From: Motacilla alba alba
Lineage: Eukaryota > Chordata > Aves > Passeriformes > Motacillidae
Direction: 5' to 3'
DNA length: 64,000 nt
NCBI RefSeq assembly: GCF_015832195.1
Contig: NC_052017.1
Location: forward strand, 48,251,652 to 48,315,651
Shown here: in pieces, positions 51,252 to 61,573 of the stretch
Layout of the letters: every line of letters starts with the position of its first letter
Position numbering within the stretch: the first letter of the stretch is position 1
Notes under the pieces: model-generated
Database searches by the model: none
Told to the model about the DNA's origin: nothing
What the model saw: the letters and a program-made list of their open reading frames with translations, nothing else
Translations under genes and position numbers: made by a program

Positions 51252-52981
51252 GTTTTTCTTGCTCACCACACTTTACACCCTTGAGAGCTGTGTACTCACC
51301 TTCTCTAAGACATCTCTTTTCCTGTGGAGACTCTCATATGTTACATACTAACAGAGATAGCAGAAAAAACATTACGTACCCATTCTGATTTTTTTAAGTA
51401 TGAATGAGGAGGACAGGAGGGAGTACGCTAGTAATTCTCAGGACTCCAAGTCCAGATGTTGTGACAGATGTCTGAAGAATCACTGTTGTTAAAATTTCAA
51501 CAGATTTATCTGAAAGCAACAGTTTTTGAAAAATATGCTCTGAAAAGAGAGGGGATAAAGGATGAAAGACACTAGAAGAAAACACCAAAATGCCTAAACA
51601 GAAAGACTGTGAATTTTTCAACTAAATGGGTTCTCTGTGATTCACTGATTCACAGAAATGAAACTTTTCACAGCAGACTGTTTCTAATCATTTCTCAGGC
51701 AGAGGCCCACAGGCACAGTGCAGACCTCCTGAGCTGACAAGAGAAAGACTCATTGCACACAACTTAGTATTGCAGGCTTAAAAATTACTTAAGTTCAGCT
51801 CATTTGCTCTGGGCTTATATTTCTGATTAAACACTCTCACCAGCAGACTGCACAGCAAGAATTTTGCCATCATCTTTTCTTACAAGGTCTATATGTGTGC
51901 ACAGACACACATGAGAACCCCAAGAATATATAATATTTTCCTTGTGTGGCATAGGAATACTCTTCTTAAATTCCAAACACTTCAGAGGCTGAGGCAACCA
52001 TTTGCTAACCTGCTTTACTAATAAGTTAGATAGAAAAGTTATAATGATATCTACTAAATGCTAAACACCTATTTGCTTCTTCCAGCTAACTGGTCTGGAA
52101 ACATATATAAATTAAAGATGGCTAGTGCAAATGTATTAATTCAATAGAAACAATATGAACATCCTTGTAAATCAGAGCTGATCAGGTGCCAAGCGAGCTT
52201 GAAGATATTTTACAGCTTTCACCTTTGCTCTGCTCAAGTTAGTGTGAAAAAGAGAACTCATATCTTTGACCTTATGAAACAGCTTTCATCCATAAATGTG
52301 AAGATTTCTAAGCAGAGACAATAATCTTCACTAAGATGAATTTGCTAGTGATGGTATAAAAAATTCATCATATGGGTATTTCCTCAAGGGTGAAATATAT
52401 TCTTAACCAGTGTGCATCAAAGAAAAACACTTGCAGATCTTCCCGTTTGGCATGGAATCTGGGACTTCTACAACCAAATGGAAAAAAACATAATAGTGTG
52501 AAAAGATTTGAAGAACTGTATGTATTTTAACACACTTCTCACCCATACCTCCAAAAGCTTTTAAGAAGTAAGAGTCATATTTTTGTGACATTTTATAAGT
52601 GTATCTACTGAGAAAAAGCAACATATTTCATATTTGGTCTTACATTTCTAGAAAATACCCACAATAATATCTCTGAAATTCCAAAAGCTTGAACAAGATC
52701 AACATCCTAACACTGAAAACAGAACAATGCTTACAGAAAAAAAAATTAACCTTATTGTCTATTTTACATTATATCTCCTTTGCAACTTAGGGAAGCTCAT
52801 AGTTGTTTTCTCATCCCACTCAATGACAAAAGGAGGTATCACATGATTTAAGATATTTAATCTAAGCTTAACAACTTATCTCATATTTGTAATATTGCTA
52901 ATGAGTTGCTTGTCAGGTAGTGGAAAAATATCTTTACAATTAGAGGCTTGACTTCAACTTATCTTCCATCTGTAATATGTT
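51252..52981. other. No gene seen
   Basis: Unique sequence after the exon-like segment. No further exon-like block that could be spliced to it was noticed. Confidence 0.6.
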
Positions 52982-53045
52982 GTAGATCTGCACTGAAATT
53001 AATGGCTTTATGATGTAATAATGTAAAATTTGGGTAAGAGAAAGT
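52982..53045. repeat. Relic of an old amniote interspersed repeat
   Basis: The run GCACTGAAATTAATGGCTTT, ATGATGTAATAATG, TAAAATTTGGGTAAGAG parallels a recurrent amniote repeat block: CCACTGAAGTCAATGGAGTT, ACACCAGTGTAAAACTGG, TGTAAGAG. The agreement spans about 55 bp in a constant register. The family name is not certain. Confidence 0.4.
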
Positions 53046-53789
53046 TTAAGTGAAATGTAGCCAGATTGTTAGAAGGAAGGGAAATACAGCAGTAGTAGAA
53101 CAATTCCGTTTTCAGTAAGTCATTTTAACGGTCACTTTGACAAAAACAGAAGTTCTGGGATGTGGTAAGGGGACTGTAACTGAATCATGAGAAAATTAGC
53201 TTAAGCCCATACAGAATCTGGAAAGGAAAGGTAATTCTTTGTCTACATTACAAATCCAACCATGTGGAGAGAAGCCTAAATACAAACAGATGTATGTCCT
53301 GGCAGAACACCATTAGCCATGATATTCTTCTTCAGAAAAGACTGAGGACACTTAGATGAATGTCTTCATGTCTCAAAGAAAAGTCAAAAGTAATTAATAT
53401 CCCTAAATCCTTTCATTTTCTTAAAAGCGCTGTTTCTAGAGCTAGCTGAAAATTTCTGGGCCAGACCTCACAAATACTTGAGTCCTGAAATCGTACTTTG
53501 TTCCTTTCTCCTCTTTTAGTCATTGCTTATGAACATTCACACTTGCAATTTTTTGTTTGCACATATGTTTAGAGAACATCTGTTCCTTGTTCCCATCTGG
53601 TTGAGATTATCTATGTATCTATGCATGAAGAAGGCAACTGCTTATCTGCTACTGTCACTTATTTTTATCTAACTTTATAAGCCAGAGGGAGTAGGGTTGG
53701 AGTAAAGCAGGAGGAGAAACTCTACCTTGCATTAATTGCTGAAATGCATGACTTTCACATAACTCATATCCTCAGCAAGTAAATATCAA

Positions 53790-53963
53790 GGCATTTTATT
53801 GAAGGAGGCCAGTATCATTATCATCAACTTGGAAACAGAAAAAAAAAGACAAAGAAATGACACCTGACTTGGCAGAGGTCATCAGATCAGTGGAGGATCT
53901 TAACGTAAGCACCAGTTCTGCATCCTAGCTCATGTCTCTCTCCTTTGCTGTACACCACCTTCT
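53790..53963 (-). mobile_element. MIR-like ancient SINE, nearly full core
   Basis: The plus strand follows the reverse complement of a MIR element in the right order. It has ATCATTATCATCAACTTGG with GAAACAG, then AGACAAAGAAATGACACC, TGACTTGGCAGAGGTCATCA, GTGGAGGATCTTAACG, and finally TCTCTCCTTTGCTGTACACC. In MIR this order is ATTATTATCCCCATTTTACA, GAGGAAACTGAGGCACAGAG, GTGACTTGCCCAAGGTCACA, the GGGATTCGAACCC block and CTCTTTCCACTACACC. The match is diverged, as expected for a family older than the bird-mammal split. A short A-run (about 53839-53848) interrupts it. I rely on remembered consensus, so the exact subfamily is not assigned. Confidence 0.65.
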
Positions 53964-55231
53964 TATAATAAGGGCGTGAAACAATTTTTTTCATATAAAC
54001 AGTTTGAAACAAGTAGAGAAAATATGAAGGAGGTTATTCACAAAAGGATAAATTATATTGGATATCTTTGGGGCAACAAATACTTTTATCAGTACAACCT
54101 AAGTAGATGAGTTCTTTTGAATGATGATTGATAAAGAAATTTGGACATCAGTCAACATACAGAACCCTGCACCTGTTACATTTCTCTTTTCCGTCATTGA
54201 AGATGGCATTATTTCCTACAGGTTTAGTGTTTCAAAAAGACATAATTTGGCTTCAATAATATATTCTTTAAAACTGTGCAAGTTCTCAGAGATGCCTATC
54301 ATAAGTGAACTACAATATACTTGGTAATAACGTTTATTGGCTACAAGTCATGTCTGTGATTACCTCTCCTGTCAGGCACAGCATAAGAATATGTTTAGCT
54401 ACAGATTTGATGTAGGCAGCCAGGCTTCTATAACAAAGGGGTTTCTAAGTTCTGAAACAATGTTTTTCAAACTGTCTAGTATTGTACAGCAGAAGCAATT
54501 GTGTCAGAATGAAAGTTCCTGCTTTTTCTCCCCATTTCTATTTACCTATCTGCAAAACAATCTAAATTTTCACTGCAATTCTCCTTGACATTTCCCTTAT
54601 CTATTTTCCTTTCTCATTAGTCTGCCTCATGAGAAAATATGGGTGCGGAATACTAAATCAACTTTATGGTCAACACATCTGGTGCATATTGACAGACAGA
54701 TTGTCCCAACATGAAAGTCTTGGGCTTGAGGGTTTTTTTTTTACCAGAAATAAGAACATGTTCTTCTTGAATTGGAATATATTCAAGAAAACTCCTTGCA
54801 AATAAAAGACTGTTATTCACCTGAAGGAAGCAGGTGGCACCATTATAAGGAAGCCATGCAAGCATACAAATGAGAGGAGAAAGATGTGTTTTCTGTCCTT
54901 TGTCTGAAGATTTGGCTGGTTCATTTGGTTTACCTTTTTGATTATATATATGAAGAAATTTTCATTAAGAGGCATCCCAGGAGGAATTGGTCTATGTCCA
55001 AGCACTTGCAATTTTCATTTTAATCTTGACAAGGCAGAATACAGTATTGCCAGGGGTCAAGACCAAGCATCAAGATTTGTGATTTCATTTCCTAGGGACT
55101 GATTCCCTTGATCATTGTGTTCAGTAGGATGGGATTCTGATATCAGCTGCAGGTCACAGGCATTTCCATGATACAGATAAACAAAATATTAAATTGAATG
55201 TATTTACACAATGTGTTTCACTAAGGGTCTT

Positions 55232-55348
55232 CATGACCCACCTGTGGGGCAGAGATATTTAGCTCCTCATTTGTCACCTGCAGAACAGAAACCATATGAC
55301 TTGTCTGTAGTCACACAGAAAGTAAGAAGTAAAGGATAGGACAGCCCT
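55232..55348 (-). mobile_element. MIR-like ancient SINE fragment
   Basis: The plus strand gives ACCTGTGGGGCAGAGATATT, then CTCCTCATTTGTCACCTGCA, GAACAGAAACC, then GACTTGTCTGTAGTCACACA and GAAAGTAAGAAG. This parallels the reverse complement of the MIR core: CCTATGAGGTAGGTACTATT, TTATCCCCATTTTACAGATG, GAGGAAACTGAG, GACTTGCCCAAGGTCACACA, GCTAGTAAGTGG. Order and spacing are right over more than 100 bp, which makes chance unlikely. The 5' tRNA-like head is not recognisable. It lies between the MIR-like copy at 53.8 kb and the CR1 at 55.9 kb, all in the same orientation. Confidence 0.65.
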
Positions 55349-55874
55349 TTCCCTGCTGTAGATACTCAGCCAACCCTTGGCTTTGATGAGAGCATAAATT
55401 CTCTTCAAACAGAAGATTAAACCAAAATTGGTGGCACCCAGCAAATGTGACCACTGCTTCTCCACTGCTGGCAGTTTTCTGTGAGTGCAGTGTGATGTGT
55501 TGGACCACTTTTCAAAGTTCCTGCTAGCCACCAGCAAAAACTATTTTTGCAAAAAGATGTATTATAAGCCCTTAGGTTTTCACAATTCATCTGTAAATAG
55601 GATGTAATGGGAGAATCCAGACAGCAACAATAACATTACTGAAAAAATGAGAGAAGGGAAAAGAAGGCAGAGCAACTTAGTGTTTCTAATACTCTATATT
55701 CTTTAGCACCAGTGAGTCTGAAGTTTTAGTTGTCTCCAAAAACTAACAAATACAAACATGGCATGAGATATAAGTAAGTGAATATGGGTATCCTAACTAG
55801 ATCCTGCTCTTCTCCCACTTGTAAAGGTGCAATGCAATTATTATAACTCTGTGGAAAATCCACACAAAAGCACA

Positions 55875-56482
55875 AGATGGCTGAGGTTGGAAGGGAACTC
55901 TCAAGGTCATCTGGCCTAAGCAGGATCAACTAGAATTTGGTGGCTCAGGACCAAGTCCAGGTAGCTTTTTCAATATGAGATGGAGATACTCTCAGGGTAA
56001 AAACGTGTATCCTAATGCTCAGAGGGACCTGCCTGTGTTTCAATGTGTGTCCATCACCTCTGGTCCTGTCATTGGTACCACTGTCAAGAGCCTGGCTCCA
56101 TTCCTTGTGCACCCTCCCCTTCAGGTATTTATACGCATAAATGAGGTCCCCATGAGACTTCTCCAGCCTGCAGAGGCCCATCTGTCTCAGTCTGTCCTCA
56201 CAGGAAGGGTGGTCCAGACCCTTAAACATCTTTGTGACCCTTTGCTGGACCTCAATGCATCCATCTCTCTCTTGTACTGGGGAGTCCGAAAGTGTCACTC
56301 TGGACACAGCTTTCCAGAGTGACCTCACCAGGGCTGAATAAGGGGGAAGGATCATCTCCTCAAACCTGCTGGTAGCACCCCAACAATCCTAATGCAGCCC
56401 CAGACACCATTTCCCTTATTTTTTTGCAATGCAACTTTGCTGGTTCATGTTTCATTTGGTGTCTTCTGGGTCCCCCAACAGT
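55875..56482 (-). mobile_element. CR1 LINE fragment, 5'-truncated, internally deleted
   Basis: This is a second CR1 in reverse orientation. The 3' end on the plus strand is GGCTGAGGTTGGAAGGGAACTC, followed by CAAGGTCATCTGG, a common avian CR1 ending. The minus-strand frame 56355-55945 stays open for 136 codons and shows the C-terminal end of CR1 ORF2 in order: YSALVR, RVTKMFKGLDH, RLRQMGL, HGDLIYAYKYLKG and DRTRGDGHTLKHRQ. The reverse-transcriptase active site lies upstream and is not present. Around 55975-56000 a block of roughly 45-60 bp expected in CR1 is missing, because CAATATGAGATGGAG runs almost directly into TCAGGGTAAAAACG. The open frame is a relic of a LINE protein and not a host gene. 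Similarity ends near GGGTCCCCCAACAGT at about 56480. Confidence 0.95.
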
Positions 56483-57780
56483 AAATCTAGGCTTCAAATC
56501 TAACCTTAGTAGAAAATATATACTCTAATATAATCAGCATTTCAGAAACAAATATTGACTTAATTTGCCTGACATCATCCAAAATTTAGATATCCATTCA
56601 TTTTAGTAAGTTCAAAGACTCTAGAAAGATATTTATTATGCTATGTATTCTTTGTTCCACAAAAATACTAATTTGTCAAGATTCAAAGATGAAAAATATT
56701 ACTTTATGTTTAATTTGACAGAACACAGATGAAATAGTTTAATTTCAGCATTATTATGCACAATTTTCTGATTCAAGACCAGAAACATTCTCAGTCATTT
56801 TCTGCAACTCTCTAAAAAGAGCCTTTTTTACAAGACTTCTAAAACAATTTGTTGATTTTTCCAAGCAGTGGACAAAAATTTCTGATCCCAAGACTTGCCT
56901 TCCATGATTTTAATCTGGCTGTGAAATTCCAATGTCCATGCATCTCCTCTCCCACCCACAAAATGAAACCCTGAGTCCCTTCACCTCTTGTCCCCATAAT
57001 GCTATTGGCATCATTTCTCAGCCTTGCTTCACTTCCAAATCTGAGACAAAGCACTAGGAAGCACTCAAAAAGTTCAGAAGCCAAGCTCTAGTTATCTGTC
57101 ATCTCAGCAGCCTCTTTCTCACTTTAAAATCCATCTTTAGTTGGATGTAACTTGTGCAAGCAGTAATTACAGCCTTCTTTCAGTGTTTACTGCTCGCTGC
57201 CGATTCACTGTGGAGCCAGATTGAGAAACAGAAGAAGAATGCCAGTGAAGTATGTTGGAAGAATGTAAAACAGAAGTGAGGAAGAAAACATGCATCTAAC
57301 TATTAAATACATTCTTTTAAACTAAAGTCAAACTTATCCAAAAATCACCTGCCTTTTTTTATTCCCTACAAAGAGTACTCCAAAGTTCACAGGCTTTTTT
57401 TTTTAAAACAAACAAATAAAAAGCCACCTACAGATGCATTATTATTTAAATGTGACAGATCTACTGGAGTTGATAAGAGTGTCATTTCATACATCACCCT
57501 GATCAGGACTGGAAGAGTCCCAATACTCTGTGTGTCTTCTTCAACACTGATGGGATTAGGTAATGCTAGCAACTTGGAGGAGATGCTCAGCAGACTTTGA
57601 GACTTTGCAGACACTGACAAGCCAATGTCTAAAAAGTACATTCCTCAGTGTGATTTGTATAGGTGTTCTCAGAACATGTCAGAGCTGTATAGAATCTCAC
57701 CACTCTGAGTTAATGCAGTTGCTCAGATTATGGAAATGGCTCTGGGTTTAGCATACAAGTGGGTGTGTTCTAGCAGCACA
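56483..57780. other. No gene seen
   Basis: Unique AT-rich sequence between the CR1 and the purine-rich tract. The short A/T run near 57394-57420 (T-run, then AAACAAACAAATAAA) is the only structure seen. Confidence 0.65.
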
Positions 57781-57935
57781 AGAGTGGAACAGAGAAGAAT
57801 AAGGAGAGGATGAGGTTAAGGAAGATGGGGAAAAAGGAGAAAAAAGGGAAAGAAAAGAGCAAAAGAATATTCTCAGGGGCTCAAATAGAAAATATGCAGA
57901 AGATGCAAAGAAGAAGAAGATAAAGAGAAAAAAAT
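57781..57935 (+). repeat. Purine-rich strand-asymmetric tract
   Basis: For about 150 bp the plus strand is dominated by A and G (blocks such as GGGGAAAAAGGAGAAAAAAG and AAGAAGAAGAAGATAAAGAG), with few pyrimidines. The minus-strand Ser/Phe-rich frame at 57748-58002 is an artefact of this. Confidence 0.85.
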
Positions 57936-58135
57936 ATAATTGTATAATGACAGCTTTGTAAGACCATGAATGTATACTAACAACAACACTGCAAGCTAAC
58001 ATGCTTCCTTTTTAGGTCAAATTTTGCAAATCATGCTAAGGCAAAAAAGTATATTACCTTAAATCCTGAGTAGGATTTTCAGATTTCACCATTTCCTAGC
58101 AGAATTTATAGTTATTATTCTCTTCTGTTTTTTAT

Positions 58136-58215
58136 TGACACTGAAATTCCATATGAAATCCTAGTTTCATTGAAATTAATGTCAAAACTCTCTTTTACTC
58201 TAATGGATTTAGCAC
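58136..58215. repeat. Relic of an old amniote interspersed repeat
   Basis: The blocks TATGAAATCCTAGTTTCATT, GAAATTAATGTCAAAACTC and CTCTAATGGATTT resemble a motif that recurs in reptile and bird genomes. There a GAAATCCTGG block is followed by CCATTGAAGTCAATGGCAAA, ACTCCCATTGACTTC and AATGGG. I recall the motif but not a reliable family name, so none is given. The copy is diverged and its orientation is not assigned. Confidence 0.4.
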
Positions 58216-58505
58216 TTCTTCATCATTAGGTACTGCTACCTGTATTAAGTAGCTTACAGACGTATAACTCATTACACTGGAGACATATTTTCAGTGGTCA
58301 CAGTAAAAAAGAACAGGGTCAAAGAAAACACAATACTTTTTTATCTTTAATAATTACCCTAGTTAGCAAAATTATACCATGTTTTCATGCATACTTTTGA
58401 GACGGTGCAGGTTCTGCTGCCCAAAAGAAGTCAACCTAACCACTTCTAGTAGACAGTTTCTAATGTGAATTTGTTCTCTAAACAAACTTGCTGAATAAAC
58501 GTACG

Positions 58506-58553
58506 ATGAAGAAAAGGAGAGAGATGAGAGAGAGGGAGAAAGAGTCAGGAATG
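58506..58553 (+). repeat. GA-rich purine tract
   Basis: GAAGAAAAGGAGAGAGATGA followed by GAGAGAGGGAGAAAGAG. It is homopurine apart from one T. Confidence 0.88.
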
Positions 58554-59254
58554 AATGTCTGCTACTCTGCTGAGGGCTAGGTGCCTTCAAGTCTCACGAT
58601 GTTCAAACCCCCCCTGTGGAGGCAGACACAAGTTAGCTCTGCCCAAGCAACTCCAAGTCTCTGATTGTAGATATTTATGAAGCAGAAGCACGTAGCTACC
58701 TCCAGCCCTGCAAGCACTAAATGTACATCTAAACTTAAAATATATTTGCTCCTAATCCACATGTAACACAGGTGGAGCACGCTTATGTCTGCCCGCAAAA
58801 GGCAGTGGAAATGTAGTCCTCTCTCTTCTGTCAGTCATCATTGATCTGGTTTATTTTCACTGGTAGATCTTCTCAGAGCAACATTCTCTTACTCCAGATC
58901 TTGTCTGAATCCCTCAGTTCAAAAGAGCACCAGAAAGAGTTCTCCACTGTTTGCTCTTTTGAAAGAAGTTTTAATCTGATGTGTTTGAATAAGCCTGCAC
59001 TGCAAAGCTGCAGGCAGCGGGTAATTCCCTCTCCATCACTAGATTTAATGCCAGTTTCCAGGGAGGGGCAGTTGAGGGTGAACGCCACAGCAGGTAGGAA
59101 GAAGGAGTGCTGCTAATTATGAACTGTGTGGGGGGCACAGATTTTTTTCTTGCTCTCAGTACTACACAACACCATATTTTCTATGAAGCAGATCCAAATG
59201 GCAAAGCACAGTGATGTCTCTGGTGACTCTAATGGAGACAGGAGATCCCCAAGA

Positions 59255-59315
59255 ACATTTCAGTAGAGCTCCATTGATTTCAACAGGCTATAGAAAGAGC
59301 TGCAGAAGTTCACCC
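59255..59315. repeat. Possible relic of an old amniote repeat
   Basis: The run GTAGAGCTCCATTGATTTCA, ACAGGCTATAGAAAG, AGCTGCAGAAG resembles the GAGCTCCATTGATTTCAATG plus GGCTATGCCAATTTACACC, AGCTGAGG pattern seen in old amniote repeats. The first 20 bases are the convincing part. Confidence 0.33.
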
Positions 59316-59404
59316 ACCGAGAAACTAATAATGGATAGGGCTCCTTTTTTACTCCACTTCCTATTCTACCTGCTCTTAAGTTACTTACATACAGATAAGA
59401 AGGT

Positions 59405-59485
59405 GTGCATAAAATTAAGAGAGGAAAAAAAGTGGAATTTGGAGGAGAGGAAAAAGCGGGGGAGTTGGAAGAAAGGAAAGAGCTA
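59405..59485 (+). repeat. Purine-rich tract
   Basis: AAAATTAAGAGAGGAAAAAA, GGAGGAGAGGAAAAAG and AAGAAAGGAAAGAG blocks. It is the third purine-rich stretch within 1.7 kb. Confidence 0.82.
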
Positions 59486-60932
59486 GCAAACGAAATCTTG
59501 CCCTGATTATCTCATACTTCTAATGATCGGAGAAGCAGGGTTGGAAAGAACAAGAAAGAGAATAAGGAGCTTAGAGTAATGAATTAATTCATTGTTTAGA
59601 TTGTCTTCTATTCTTCAGCACAGAAAAAGAAATCAAGATTAAAAACAAAAATGAAAGTTATTAGAATAATTAAGACATAATTATGATGTTGTACTGATTT
59701 GACTTTATTCTAATTATGAAAAAAGAAGCCAAATGGATCCTACTTCATAAAGTTATACTATTTCAAAACCAATAAAGTTCTTATTTTTTCAAAGTAAAAG
59801 CTTTTGAAGTGTGCAATTAAATACCTTTTGAAAAATACAGGAGTATTGTACTCAAACTGAAGAAATCAGCAAAAATATGTATTTTATATCATGCTAAGAA
59901 ATTATGACAGTCTACTCAGTTTGGACTGTTCTCTGCAAGGCATTGCACAGTAAGGGTCTCCTCTCTTTCCTCTCATAGCCCCTACAAGAAAGTGTTCTCC
60001 TAAACATATTTCTGGTGCAAAATTGGAAACATGGCATGCATATGAATTTCCCAAATTTAAAAAACACTGCTCCTGAAGGGTTGACGTTTCCAGTGTGTGA
60101 TCATGGAAAGCCTCTGCTCTGTATGACCTCTGCCAGTGCAGATCCTCCAGTGTAAGAAGTGAGAAGTGTGTGGCTCCAGCCCACCTCAGCACAATCACTC
60201 TGGACAATGCAGCAGGAGATCTGTTTAGCTGCTTCCTGCTGAAGGAGCAGAAGGGCAAAAGAGTGATGGCCCCAGCTGACTTGGGAACCCCAGACTGCTG
60301 CTTCTCTCAAGTGTCCTGCTGGGGGCAAAGCTGTCAGGGACTACAGGTGGAGATCCACGCAGGCACTGATCCTGACAGGGAAACCACTCATGTGCAGCCT
60401 TGGACAGTTTTAAACCTGCTAGTGAATCTGAGGGAGGTTACCCCTGGGCCTTGCAGTGATTTGACAGCATGTACAATATGCATAATGTATGTGACTAGCA
60501 CAGAGACAGGGAGGATGCAGTAAACAAATGAGTGCTGTAGTGGAAAATGTATGCATCAGTTTGACTCGTCGAAATTAAAAACACGCTGGAGCCACTGCTG
60601 AACACACGGTATACTGAACTCCCTTGGCAGCAACTCAGAGGTGCATGATCTAGGGCAGCAGCTAGTGCAGCTAATTCTCTGAAATACAAGGTGAACAAAC
60701 TTGTGAGGATAGAAATACTGGGGCCCACCTGGCTAGCACAACCCAAAGAGAGCAGCAATATTATCAAATGAGGTTGATGTCTGCTAATGCAGACATCAGC
60801 CCCACAAAAGTCCTATGCTGGCCATCTGGAATACACAGGATTTTGTTTATAACATCTTGTTGCATTACTTCTTTTATTATCTTATTTTTGTTGTTGTTTT
60901 GGTTATGTTACTTATGGTGGTATATATTTTAA
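59486..60932. other. No gene seen; GC-richer patch at 60.1-60.5 kb
   Basis: From 60080 to 60470 base composition becomes more balanced and frames open on both strands (plus 60170-60523, 117 codons from a GTG; minus 60258-59902, 118 codons). Neither shows a domain. Opposite-strand frames of equal length point to composition and not coding. The AT-rich stretch 59560-59900, with many TAATTA-type motifs, could be conserved non-coding DNA. Confidence 0.6.
60775..60798. repeat. Short hairpin, 10-bp stem
   Basis: TGATGTCTGC, loop TAAT, then GCAGACATCA. It is a perfect stem with a four-base loop, at roughly the chance level for this window size. Confidence 0.85.
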
Positions 60933-60994
60933 ATTATTGTTATTATTATTATTAGTAGTAGTAGTAGTAGTACTGCTATTATAATTATTATTGG
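60933..60994 (+). repeat. Compound (TTA)n-(TAG)n microsatellite
   Basis: TTATTG and TTA units pass directly into about six TAG/AGT units (60954-60971), then TACTGC and ATTATAATTATTATT. The change of unit from TTA to TAG needs only one substitution spread by slippage. Confidence 0.93.
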
Positions 60995-61521
60995 GATCAT
61001 CATATACCTCTATAGCCCCTGCAAATACTGAGGTTGATAAAATGTCTACTTTCAGAAACATTTTTTAAAAAGTTGTTCATCTGAATCATTGGTAAATTTC
61101 GGCCTTTTAGTCTTTCTAATATGAAACTTACAATATGGACATTTTTTTTTCCTCACAGTAATCCTGATTGTTGGATATTTCATATCATCAACAGACTACT
61201 CACCTGCCTAGGCTGCATTTTCCAGCACTGTGTCAAATTTGACTTGATGTGAGGATTTCAAGGAAATGGGAAAAGAAAACTTGAAAGGAAAGAGCTAATG
61301 ACCCCAGCTGAATGGTATATGATACGGTGGGCCAAGATTTTAGATGATGTAAATAGTCATAGTTTTGCCAAAACTAGCAGACCTGTACCGGAAGGTAACA
61401 GAATATCTTATTAGACAGAAAGAGTATTAAGGGGAACTTTGATTTTCCAAATAATCTATCCTAGTTAACTTGTTTTGGGGTTTTGAGACCTAAGAGAAGT
61501 ATTTGAGAGACTTCAGAAGCA

Positions 61522-61573
61522 GAAAAAAAGAAAAAAAGAAAAAAGGAAGAAAGAAAAAAAGAAAGAAAAAACC
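61522..61573 (+). repeat. (GAAAAAA)n purine tract
   Basis: G-interrupted A-runs (AGAAAAAAAGAAAAAAAG and similar) for about 45 bp, ending in AAAAAACCCAACCC. It is again an A-tract with terminal C clusters. Confidence 0.93.

Noticed and set aside
59902..60523. Two frames of 117-118 codons on opposite strands in a GC-richer patch
   Set aside because: Overlapping frames of equal length on both strands reflect composition. Neither has a domain or a supported start.
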